Positions 56,991 through 64,000 of a DNA stretch of 64,000 bases are shown in pieces (the stretch's first letter is position 1; each line of letters begins with the position of its first letter). Origin of the DNA: Vibrio panuliri. GTDB taxonomy: Bacteria; Pseudomonadota; Gammaproteobacteria; Enterobacterales; Vibrionaceae. Below the pieces are notes generated by a model. The model was not told the origin of the DNA, ran no database searches, and was given only the letters and a program-made list of their open reading frames with translations. The position numbers and the translations under genes were made by a program. The stretch is taken from contig NZ_AP019654.1 of assembly GCF_009938205.1 (NCBI RefSeq), positions 2,322,540 through 2,386,539 on the forward strand, in the 5' to 3' direction.

Positions 56991-57256
56991 TATCTACTTT
57001 ACTCTAGAGTTTTACGTGGTGGCGCATATTTGCCAGCCTTTTTGTCAGCGACAATATTCCCACTAGATAAAGCAAATTTCCCGCCAACTTTTCATACCTT
57101 TCCCCTTTCAGACTCAGTTTGCCGATGATTTAGCCGCATATTGATCACAACTTGGCTAAGCGAGCCCTTACCCTGCTTAATTGCAAAGTAATCTTGATTG
57201 GTATTGCATCTAGAATCTGCAATAATGCAAGCCTTGTCACACAAATGTAAACCAAT

Positions 57257-57919
57257 ATGACTTTAGAAAATGAAGCTTTGACGCTAAAAAAACGATTCCG
57301 TGGTTATTTCCCGGTCGTTATTGACGTCGAAACCGCTGGCTTTAACGCCCAAACCGATGCTCTTCTTGAGATTTGTGCCGTTACATTGCAAATGGACGAG
57401 CACGGAGATCTTCATCCAGCATCGACGCTTCATTTTCATATTGAGCCCTTTGAAGGGGCCAACCTAGTCAAAGAGGCACTTGATTTCATTGGTATTCGCG
57501 ACCCATTTAGCCCCTTGCGTGGTGCAATTCCTGAATCAGAGGCTCTGAAAGAAATCTATAAGCTTGTGCGCAAAGAGCAAAAAGCGGCAGATTGTAGCCG
57601 TGCGATTATTGTCGCTCACAATGCCACCTTTGATCATAACTTTGTTATGGCCGCCAGTGAGCGTAGCAAGCTAAAACGTGTCCCATTTCATCCTTTCGCG
57701 ACCTTTGACACCGCAACATTAAGCGGCCTGGCTTATGGTCAAACCGTTTTGGCCAAAGCTTGCAAAGCAGCGGGTATGGAATTTGACAATAAAGAAGCCC
57801 ACTCTGCGCTATATGACACACAAAAAACAGCAGAGCTATTTTGTGGAATCGTCAACAAATGGAAGGCCTTAGGTGGTTGGCCGCTTGTCGATGAAGAAGC
57901 AGAAGTAACACAACAATAA
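57257..57919 (+). CDS. rnt: Ribonuclease T
   Basis: RNase T is a 3'-5' exonuclease that trims tRNA and other stable RNA ends. The 220-residue product (E. coli 215) has the DEDDh motifs: [28 protein letters not shown] and [21 protein letters not shown] 266-bp gap lies upstream. The antiporter gene follows 27 bp downstream and may be co-transcribed. Confidence 0.96.
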   Translation: MTLENEALTLKKRFRGYFPVVIDVETAGFNAQTDALLEICAVTLQMDEHGDLHPASTLHFHIEPFEGANLVKEALDFIGIRDPFSPLRGAIPESEALKEIYKLVRKEQKAADCSRAIIVAHNATFDHNFVMAASERSKLKRVPFHPFATFDTATLSGLAYGQTVLAKACKAAGMEFDNKEAHSALYDTQKTAELFCGIVNKWKALGGWPLVDEEAEVTQQ

Positions 57920-57946
57920 ACGCAAACACAATTTAAAGAGTAAACT

Positions 57947-59269
57947 ATGAATCCTGTAGTAATATCCGTATGTATCATGCTGATACTCGCCTTGATGCGG
58001 GTAAACGTGGTAGTCGCACTAACATTCAGTGCTATCGTTGGTGGTTTAGTTTCCGGCATGAGCTTAAACGAAGCGGTTTCCGCATTCGAAAGCGGTCTGG
58101 GTGGTGGTGCAACCATCGCTCTAAGTTATGCCATGCTCGGCACCTTTGCTGTCGCTATTTCGCGTTCAGGCATCACTGACCTCCTGGCTAACAGTGTTAT
58201 CCGCCGTCTAAATGGCAAGGAAAGCAACGCGGCAACAACTGGCCTAAAATATGGCGTATTGGTGGCGCTAGTGCTTGTCACTATGTCATCACAAAACGTT
58301 ATTCCGGTGCACATTGCGTTTATTCCCATTTTAATTCCACCACTATTGGGCGTGTTTGCTAAGTTAAAACTCGACCGTCGTATGGTTGCTTGTGTCTTAA
58401 CCTTCGGTTTAATCACACCTTATATGATTCTACCTATTGGCTTTGGCGGTATTTTCCTTAATAACATCCTATTGAAAAACCTGCATGACAACGGCCTAGA
58501 TGTCGTCGCATCACAAGTTCCAACTGCCATGCTATTGCCAGCAGCAGGTATGCTATTTGGTCTCCTCACTGCGATTTTTGTCAGCTACCGAAAACCACGC
58601 GAATATGCTGAAACGAGCCACACCAAGGCCAACCAACAGACGCAAGAGATCAACAAAAAGAATATTTTAGTTGCGGGACTTGGGATCATCGCGGCGCTCG
58701 CGGTTCAATTAACCACGGGCTCGATGATCATTGGTGCGTTAGCTGGTTTTATGGTGTTCACATTTGGTGGCGTTATTGCTTGGAAAGAAACCCACGATGT
58801 CTTTACCAAAGGCGTGCATATGATGGCAATGATTGGCTTTATCATGATTTCAGCCGCGGGTTTTGCAGCAGTAATGAAGCAAACCGGTGGCGTGGAATCA
58901 TTGGTTCAAGCGCTCTCCACCAGCATTGGTGATAATAAACCACTGGCTGCGTTGCTGATGTTAGTGGTCGGCCTACTTGTCACAATGGGCATTGGTTCTT
59001 CGTTCTCAACCATTCCTATCATTGCCACTATCTATGTGCCGCTTGCATTGGCATTTGGCTTCTCGCCAATGGCCACTATTGCTCTAGTCGGTACTGCAGC
59101 TGCACTGGGTGATGCAGGCTCGCCAGCCTCGGACTCAACCTTAGGCCCAACGTCCGGCTTGAACGCAGATGGTCAACATGAGCATATATGGGAAACGGTT
59201 GTTCCGACCTTTATTCACTACAACCTACCGTTAATCGCGTTTGGTTGGATTGCAGCCATGGTGCTGTAA
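57947..59269 (+). CDS. Na+/H+ antiporter family protein
   Basis: The 440-residue protein has about 11-12 membrane segments. Early segments: [20 protein letters not shown] and [20 protein letters not shown]; conserved loops [40 protein letters not shown] and a C-terminal [20 protein letters not shown] with Asp and Ser residues typical of this ion-transporter group. The transported ion is inferred from the family (Na+/H+ antiport; some relatives carry amino acids). It follows rnt by 27 bp. Confidence 0.85.
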   Translation: MNPVVISVCIMLILALMRVNVVVALTFSAIVGGLVSGMSLNEAVSAFESGLGGGATIALSYAMLGTFAVAISRSGITDLLANSVIRRLNGKESNAATTGLKYGVLVALVLVTMSSQNVIPVHIAFIPILIPPLLGVFAKLKLDRRMVACVLTFGLITPYMILPIGFGGIFLNNILLKNLHDNGLDVVASQVPTAMLLPAAGMLFGLLTAIFVSYRKPREYAETSHTKANQQTQEINKKNILVAGLGIIAALAVQLTTGSMIIGALAGFMVFTFGGVIAWKETHDVFTKGVHMMAMIGFIMISAAGFAAVMKQTGGVESLVQALSTSIGDNKPLAALLMLVVGLLVTMGIGSSFSTIPIIATIYVPLALAFGFSPMATIALVGTAAALGDAGSPASDSTLGPTSGLNADGQHEHIWETVVPTFIHYNLPLIAFGWIAAMVL

Positions 59270-59290
59270 CAGCCACCAGAATACGAAAAC

Positions 59291-59320
59291 AAAAAAAGCT
59301 GACATCATGTCAGCTTTTTT
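59291..59320. terminator. Bidirectional terminator between the antiporter gene and bamC
   Basis: Perfect stem AAAAAGCTGACAT/ATGTCAGCTTTTT between convergent stops. Confidence 0.88.
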
Positions 59321-59335
59321 GTTAGTCAGGGAAAG

Positions 59336-60358
59336 TTACTGACCCTTTTTTGCCATCGCAGAAAGCACTGGAACCATATCTCTCAACAACTCTTCCGCCA
59401 CTGGTTTGCCTTCCGCGTCGGTGACATTGATTGACGTGCGGTTTCCAAGGTCACCAAACAAGAAGGTGTATGTACCAGGCTTAAGCTCGATTGGCTTAAC
59501 ACCAACTTGTTGCCAGAACTCATCATCCGGTTCAACGTAAGAAGCTTTCACTGTACCTTGTGATTGGTTGCGCTCTTCCAATTTAAAGCCCATCGCTGGC
59601 AGAATATTTGGTAATCGAGACCAAAGTACATCATATGGTGAGCGAGCAATAATCACAGGTAAACCAGAACGGTCTGTGCCCATCGAGATTGGAATTTGCT
59701 TGATCAGTTCACTTGCTTTACGTTCCGCTTCTTTACGAATATCCAAATCGTATCTTGCGGTTAGCAAGTTTGCCATCAGTGCACTGTAACGCTCTTTGTT
59801 TGTAAACGTGACAGGCTGTTCTTCACTGCCTTCACGCCAATCAATCAAAGCCAAACTAATCACTTGACGACCATTTTGAACGCTGCGTGCCAACTCGTAT
59901 CGAGTGCTCAATGGCAGAGACTCATCCTCTGCAACCCATGTGATCCAATCCGTCTCAATTCGAGAATCGCTTTGCGCTCGTACGCCGATGTCTCGTTCAG
60001 TGATAAGCGTCTGTGCAGTTTGCCAAACCTTATCAGCTTCATCTTTCTTCAGTAACCAAATTGAGACGTCACCATTCTCTCGCTCAATGCGTGCACCTGG
60101 GATTAGTTCAAGTACTTGCTGAGGAGGACGAATATCAACTCGATTGCCAATTCCACCCGTGTAGTTACCTTGTGGAATTTGGTAGTTGGTATAAAAGCGT
60201 ACATCAGAGCCTTCAAGTGACTTCCACTCAACCAGCGGTGCTGTGTCGAGGTAGTCAAAGTCGTTGTCGGCTTGGCGTCGTTGGTCTGCGTTACCTGAGC
60301 ATGCACTTAACACAAAAACAGCTAGTGAGCTAACAACTAGCTGGGGTGACAATTTCAT
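59336..60358 (-). CDS. bamC: Outer-membrane protein assembly factor BamC
   Basis: BamC (NlpB) is a lipoprotein of the BAM complex. The 340-residue product has a lipobox (VFVLSACSGNADQRRQADND, acylated Cys at residue 20), then FDYLDTAPLVEWKSLEGS and two helix-grip domains. E. coli BamC is 344 residues. It lies 53 bp downstream of dapA, the conserved order, with a hairpin in the gap. Confidence 0.94.
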   Translation of the reverse strand: MKLSPQLVVSSLAVFVLSACSGNADQRRQADNDFDYLDTAPLVEWKSLEGSDVRFYTNYQIPQGNYTGGIGNRVDIRPPQQVLELIPGARIERENGDVSIWLLKKDEADKVWQTAQTLITERDIGVRAQSDSRIETDWITWVAEDESLPLSTRYELARSVQNGRQVISLALIDWREGSEEQPVTFTNKERYSALMANLLTARYDLDIRKEAERKASELIKQIPISMGTDRSGLPVIIARSPYDVLWSRLPNILPAMGFKLEERNQSQGTVKASYVEPDDEFWQQVGVKPIELKPGTYTFLFGDLGNRTSINVTDAEGKPVAEELLRDMVPVLSAMAKKGQ

Positions 60359-60379
60359 TGAAACTCCTGATAAATAAAT

Positions 60380-60400
60380 GCTGAAGCATGGTGCTTCAGC
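60380..60400 (-). terminator. Hairpin between dapA and bamC (possible partial terminator)
   Basis: Perfect 9-bp stem GCTGAAGCA/TGCTTCAGC with a TGG loop. On the minus strand it is followed by ATTTATTTATC, a poor T-tract, so it may reduce rather than end transcription, or protect the mRNA end. Confidence 0.5.
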
Positions 60401-60411
60401 AATCCTTAAAT

Positions 60412-61290
60412 TTAGTTGATACCGGCATCTTTCATTGCTTTAAGCACAATAGGCTGAGCAACGGCAGATAGGTCTGTTAGCGGTAGTCGCAAGCCACCAA
60501 ACTCAATTAAGCCCATTTGGTGCGCTGCCCACTTAACAGGAATTGGGCTCGACTCAACAAACAAGTTCTTATGCAAAGGCATTAAGCGTTGGTTGATGAT
60601 ATCAGCTTCTTCGTAACGACCTTCTTTCGCCAATCGGAACATGGTGGCCATATCTTCAGCAGCAAGGTTATTGGTAACTGAAATCACGCCTTGTCCACCT
60701 AAACGAACAAAATCCAAACCCGATGCGTCGTCACCACTTAGTAAGATAAAATCTTCGCCACAAAGTTCACGATGTTTTGCAACTCGGCTTAAATCACCCG
60801 TCGCATCTTTAAGTGCAACGATATTTTCAATCTCAGCAAGTCGAGCAACCGTTTCTGGTTGCATATCGACACCAGTGCGACCTGGTACATTATAAAGGAT
60901 CTGAGGAAGATCGGTTTCTGCGGCAATCGCTTTATAGTGTTGATACAAACCTTCTTGAGTCGGTTTGTTGTAGTATGGCGTAACACTTAAGCACCCGACG
61001 ATGCCTGAGTTATTGAGCAAGCGGCTGAATGTAATACATTCATGCGTCGCATTTGCGCCCGCACCAGCGATAACAGGAATGCGCCCTTCGGCAAACTCAA
61101 CAGTCTTGTGAACGACCTTGACATGCTCTTCGATAGTCAAAGTGGTTGATTCACCCGTAGTGCCCACCGCGACAATACCGTCAGTTCCGGCTGCAACGTG
61201 AAAATCCACCAACTTCTTCAGGCTAACGTAATCTACTTCGCCGTCTTGAGTAAATGGGGTAATGAGCGCTACGATACTTCCTGAAAACAT
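60412..61290 (-). CDS. dapA: 4-hydroxy-tetrahydrodipicolinate synthase
   Basis: DapA condenses pyruvate and aspartate semialdehyde in lysine and diaminopimelate synthesis. The 292 residues (E. coli 292) begin [20 protein letters not shown] and include [14 protein letters not shown] (pyruvate-binding TT pair), [20 protein letters not shown] (catalytic Tyr) and [13 protein letters not shown] (Schiff-base Lys). I chose the ATG at 61290, the homologous start; the frame is open 32 codons upstream. Confidence 0.97.
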   Translation of the reverse strand: MFSGSIVALITPFTQDGEVDYVSLKKLVDFHVAAGTDGIVAVGTTGESTTLTIEEHVKVVHKTVEFAEGRIPVIAGAGANATHECITFSRLLNNSGIVGCLSVTPYYNKPTQEGLYQHYKAIAAETDLPQILYNVPGRTGVDMQPETVARLAEIENIVALKDATGDLSRVAKHRELCGEDFILLSGDDASGLDFVRLGGQGVISVTNNLAAEDMATMFRLAKEGRYEEADIINQRLMPLHKNLFVESSPIPVKWAAHQMGLIEFGGLRLPLTDLSAVAQPIVLKAMKDAGIN

Positions 61291-61692
61291 GTCCTTCTCC
61301 GATAAATTTTTACTTTCTGCATGGTACTGTATCGAGACAAACAAAGACAAGCGCTTAACACCCCATAAGCTAAGGATTTCCCCCAATATTACCGCGATAA
61401 ATAGCCCAATTCAGATCTGTGTCATATTGTGTCGTGCGATTATCCCCGTCATAACGCTCAAATCTGCTTAAGTTAAGCTCGGCGATTGACCTAATTCTGG
61501 TATCGAGTAATGACTTAGTCATTGAGGCACGAAATTCCAAAAAACCACGCAAGAGAACTAAATTCCGAGCCACTGAGCATTTCATAAGCAAACACGGGTA
61601 AATGTGAATAAAGTGATCACATTCACCATTTTCACGCGCGATAACTGTGCTAAAGTAGTTGATTAACCATCAAAACAAACTTAAGTGATAGT
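61291..61692. promoter_or_regulatory. Divergent promoter region of dapA and gcvR
   Basis: About 400 bp with no convincing gene; short open frames on the minus strand do not look protein-like. It must contain the promoters of both divergent genes. No specific operator was recognised. Confidence 0.4.
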
Positions 61693-62235
61693 ATGACTCA
61701 ACATTTGGTAATTACTGCGGTCGGCAGCGATCGTCCTGGCGTATGCAACCAAGTCGTTCGCCTGGTCACGCAATCGGGCTGTAATATTGTCGATAGCCGC
61801 ATCGCCCTCTTCGGCAGTGAGTTTACATTGATCATGTTGCTATCGGGCAGTAACGGCGCCATTACCCGAGTTGAGACTACGTTGCCTTTGCTTGGGCAAG
61901 AGCAAAATCTGATCACCATGATGAAGCGAACAGCAAAACACGCACTTCTCGACAAAGCCTATACCATCGAAGCCCTAATCGAAGCGGACGACAAAAAAGG
62001 CTTAACTGAGAAGTTTACTCAGTTTTTTGCTGATAAAGAGATCGATTTATCCTCGCTTAGCGCCCAAACCATCGATAAAGAGAAACTCGAGTCACAACAT
62101 GATCAGTTTCATCTGACACTGACGGCATCCGTTGATTCAGAGTTTAACCTGATGCAGTTGCAAGAAGAGTTTACTGATCTTTGCCGCGAACTTGACGTAA
62201 AAGGCTCACTTAATTTTATAAAAAACAGCCAATAA
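61693..62235 (+). CDS. gcvR: Glycine cleavage system transcriptional repressor GcvR (tandem ACT)
   Basis: GcvR binds GcvA and blocks activation of the gcv operon when glycine is low. The 180-residue protein begins MTQHLVITAVGSDRPGVCNQ and holds two ACT domains: residues 4-80 (SDRPGVCNQVVRLVTQSGCNIVDS) and about 95-175 (DDKKGLTEKFTQFFADKEID). It lies 10 bp upstream of bcp, as in E. coli, and is probably co-transcribed with it. Confidence 0.93.
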   Translation: MTQHLVITAVGSDRPGVCNQVVRLVTQSGCNIVDSRIALFGSEFTLIMLLSGSNGAITRVETTLPLLGQEQNLITMMKRTAKHALLDKAYTIEALIEADDKKGLTEKFTQFFADKEIDLSSLSAQTIDKEKLESQHDQFHLTLTASVDSEFNLMQLQEEFTDLCRELDVKGSLNFIKNSQ

Positions 62236-62245
62236 AGGAATGACC

Positions 62246-62713
62246 ATGAACACGCTCACGGCAGGCTCTCCAGCTCCTGCATTTTCTCTTCAAGACCAAG
62301 ATGGCAATCTCGTTAATCTCGCGGATTTTGCGGGCAAAAAAGTACTGTTTTACTTTTACCCAAAAGCAATGACGCCAGGTTGTACCGTTCAAGCGCAAGG
62401 TTTACGTGATACTAAAGCCGAGCTAGACGCACATAATGTGGTCGTGTTAGGCGTTAGCATTGATCCTGTAAAACGTCTTGGTAAGTTTATTGAACGCGAC
62501 AACCTAAACTTCACGCTTTTATCGGATGAAGACCATGCTGTCGCTGAACAATTTGGCGTTTGGGGTGAAAAAAAATTCATGGGTAAAGTGTATGATGGAC
62601 TTCATCGCATTAGCTTTTTGATCGATGAAAACGGTGTGATTGAACACGTGTTCAACAAGTTTAAAACCAAAGATCATCACGAAGTCGTGCTGAACTACCT
62701 TAATGGCAAATAG
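62246..62713 (+). CDS. bcp: Thioredoxin-dependent thiol peroxidase Bcp with a single cysteine
   Basis: Bcp reduces organic and hydrogen peroxides. The 155-residue protein has the peroxiredoxin fold and the peroxidatic Cys46 in KAMTPGCTVQAQGLRD. E. coli Bcp has its resolving cysteine five residues after the peroxidatic one; here that position is Gln51 (codon CAA) and no other cysteine exists, so it must work as a 1-Cys enzyme. I chose the ATG at 62246 because AAGGA lies seven bases ahead; the ATG at 62240 is too close. A terminator follows. Confidence 0.93.
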   Translation: MNTLTAGSPAPAFSLQDQDGNLVNLADFAGKKVLFYFYPKAMTPGCTVQAQGLRDTKAELDAHNVVVLGVSIDPVKRLGKFIERDNLNFTLLSDEDHAVAEQFGVWGEKKFMGKVYDGLHRISFLIDENGVIEHVFNKFKTKDHHEVVLNYLNGK

Positions 62714-62731
62714 CTCCTTTGCCTCAGACAC

Positions 62732-62763
62732 AAAAAACGCCAGCTTTTGCTGGCGTTTTTTTT
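62732..62763 (+). terminator. Terminator after bcp
   Basis: Stem AAAACGCCAGC/GCTGGCGTTTT with a TTTT loop and a T-run. Confidence 0.88.
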
Positions 62764-62774
62764 ATCTATCAATC

Positions 62775-64000
62775 CTAAACAATAAATCTGTTTAGTAATT
62801 CGTCCTGTTGACGGACATTAGCGGTTTGCTGCTCTGATGCAACCGTTGCATGTTCAGCGGCTCCCGCAACAATGCTGGAAAGGTCTTTGATTCGCACAGT
62901 GTTGTTATTGATTTCTTCAGTCACTAAGCTTTGCTCTTCAGCGGCAGAAGCAATTTGCAAGTTCATATCCGTAATACTCTGAATGATGTTGCGGATTGCT
63001 TGCAGAGAATCGTTCGCTTGTTGTGCTTTTTCGACTGCCACATCTGCGGTTGTCTTACTTTCACTCATCGCTGAAGAGACTGCGCTCGCACCAGATTGCA
63101 GTTGCTCAATCATGCCACGAATCTCTGTCGTTGACTCTTGTGTACGCTGTGCCAGTGTTCTAACTTCATCTGCTACCACGGCAAAACCACGACCTGAATC
63201 GCCCGCTCGAGCAGCTTCAATGGCGGCATTAAGCGCCAATAGGTTGGTCTGATCGGCAATATCGTTGATGACTTTCAAAATCGTTTCGATATTACTCGTC
63301 GCAGACTCAAGACCCACCACTTCTTCCACAGCCTGATCGACTCGTAACGAAAGCTGACCAATCGCTTCTGTCGTATCTCCAACAATGGTCGAACCTTGGT
63401 CGGTAATGTTTTCTGCTTCTTTCACCGCAGCCGCTGCACTCTGAGCATTGTTTGCCACATCCGACGCCGTCATCGACATCTCGTTCATCGCGGTAGCCAG
63501 TTGTTCGAGCTGTTCTAACTGGCTAACCAATGCTTCCGATGCCTCTTTAGCATTGATGTGAGACTGCTCTGCATCAACCAGAATGTTTGAGCCAATTTGC
63601 TTAGATTGGATGATTTGCTGCTGAAGATTCTCGGTGAAAATATTGAAGTTTCGTCCTAGCTCAGCAAACTCTTGGTCTGTATTGGTATCTAGGCGTTTAG
63701 TTAAATCTCCCTGCCCTGAAGCCATATCTTCAATTGCATCGTGCAACTCTCGTAAAGGTCGCATTAAGAACTTAATCAGAAATGACAATCCACCAATACT
63801 CAACACTAATGCAATCAATGTGTATAGCATTGAACTATTACGCATATCAGTAACCGCTGAGAATGCAACGGATTGGTCGATAACCGCACCAATATACCAA
63901 CCTTCCGATTTTATTTCGGTAAAGCGAACTTCATAGTGCTTGCCGTCTTTCTCAAAGTACTGTGTGCCTTCACGTACTTCAGCTTCAGGGAGATAAGACG
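62775..64000 (-). CDS. Methyl-accepting chemotaxis protein, N-terminus cut off by the window
   Basis: The frame is open to the window edge; about 408 C-terminal residues are visible. In order: the end of a Cache-type periplasmic sensor ([20 protein letters not shown] and [20 protein letters not shown]), one membrane helix ([21 protein letters not shown]), a HAMP domain ([20 protein letters not shown], then LTKRL), and a long coiled-coil signalling domain with the conserved hairpin tip [20 protein letters not shown] and [14 protein letters not shown]. It ends [10 protein letters not shown], without the CheR/CheB-binding pentapeptide. The ligand is unknown; the dCache-type fold suggests an amino acid or similar small molecule. 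Confidence 0.93.
   Translation of the reverse strand, partial: SYLPEAEVREGTQYFEKDGKHYEVRFTEIKSEGWYIGAVIDQSVAFSAVTDMRNSSMLYTLIALVLSIGGLSFLIKFLMRPLRELHDAIEDMASGQGDLTKRLDTNTDQEFAELGRNFNIFTENLQQQIIQSKQIGSNILVDAEQSHINAKEASEALVSQLEQLEQLATAMNEMSMTASDVANNAQSAAAAVKEAENITDQGSTIVGDTTEAIGQLSLRVDQAVEEVVGLESATSNIETILKVINDIADQTNLLALNAAIEAARAGDSGRGFAVVADEVRTLAQRTQESTTEIRGMIEQLQSGASAVSSAMSESKTTADVAVEKAQQANDSLQAIRNIIQSITDMNLQIASAAEEQSLVTEEINNNTVRIKDLSSIVAGAAEHATVASEQQTANVRQQDELLNRFIV

Overview
The window is bacterial chromosome from the genus Vibrio. Evidence: a luxU-luxO quorum-sensing pair with a divergent Qrr-type small RNA, motY for a sodium-driven polar flagellum, a TssB close to V. cholerae VipA, and several small Vibrio-restricted families. 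Gene orders shared with other gamma-proteobacteria (yejK/yejL/yejM/proL; udk, mrp and divergent metG; moaABCDE with divergent ybhK; rsxABCDGE-nth; bamC-dapA, gcvR-bcp) indicate the main chromosome. Both ends are cut inside genes: an FHA protein at the left and a chemoreceptor at the right.

Layout. 1-6010 (minus): the head of a type VI secretion operon, tssB-tssC-tssE-tssF-tssG-FHA. 6011-8278: an AT-rich stretch, a secreted Sel1-repeat protein and a decayed coding fragment. 8279-11814: yejK, yejL, yejM, tRNA-Pro(GGG), tRNA-Ser(UGA). 12121-13908: an AT-rich accessory membrane protein of the sulfatase/phosphoethanolamine-transferase superfamily directly downstream of the tRNAs. 13975-22937: deacetylase-like protein, topB, grxD, sodB, a divergent SDR, a tyrosine phosphatase, btuR and several hypotheticals. 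22992-31943: asmA-like, udk, mrp, metG, a two-gene hypothetical unit, udp. 32194-36517: zntA with a ZntR-type promoter, a MATE exporter, a CBS protein. 36720-40776: moaEDCBA behind a probable molybdenum-cofactor riboswitch, and ybhK. 40762-44797: luxU, luxO, qrr1, uvrB with a LexA box. 45344-53986: tRNA-Asn, a Dcu transporter, the rsx electron-transport operon and nth. 54024-64000: a Fur-box siderophore-binding protein, gloA, a Cys-rich DUF2753 protein, motY, rnt, an Na+/H+ antiporter, bamC, dapA, gcvR, bcp and a chemoreceptor.

How they connect. LuxU phosphorylates LuxO, which with sigma-54 drives qrr1; Qrr RNAs are known to repress type VI secretion in V. cholerae, so regulator and target lie on the same piece of DNA here. 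Iron control is visible as Fur-like boxes at 54945 and 55543. Three further regulatory sites are textbook quality: the 20-bp-spaced ZntR promoter, the LexA site at uvrB and the LuxO box.

No wholly new multi-gene defence or mobile system is evident. The most unusual items are an SDR protein without catalytic residues, a BCP peroxiredoxin with only one cysteine, a 108-bp repeat array in rsxC, the accessory sulfatase-like gene beside the tRNAs with a 26-bp palindrome, and the Fur-box Cys-rich DUF2753 gene. All identifications come from reading the sequence; no database search was run.
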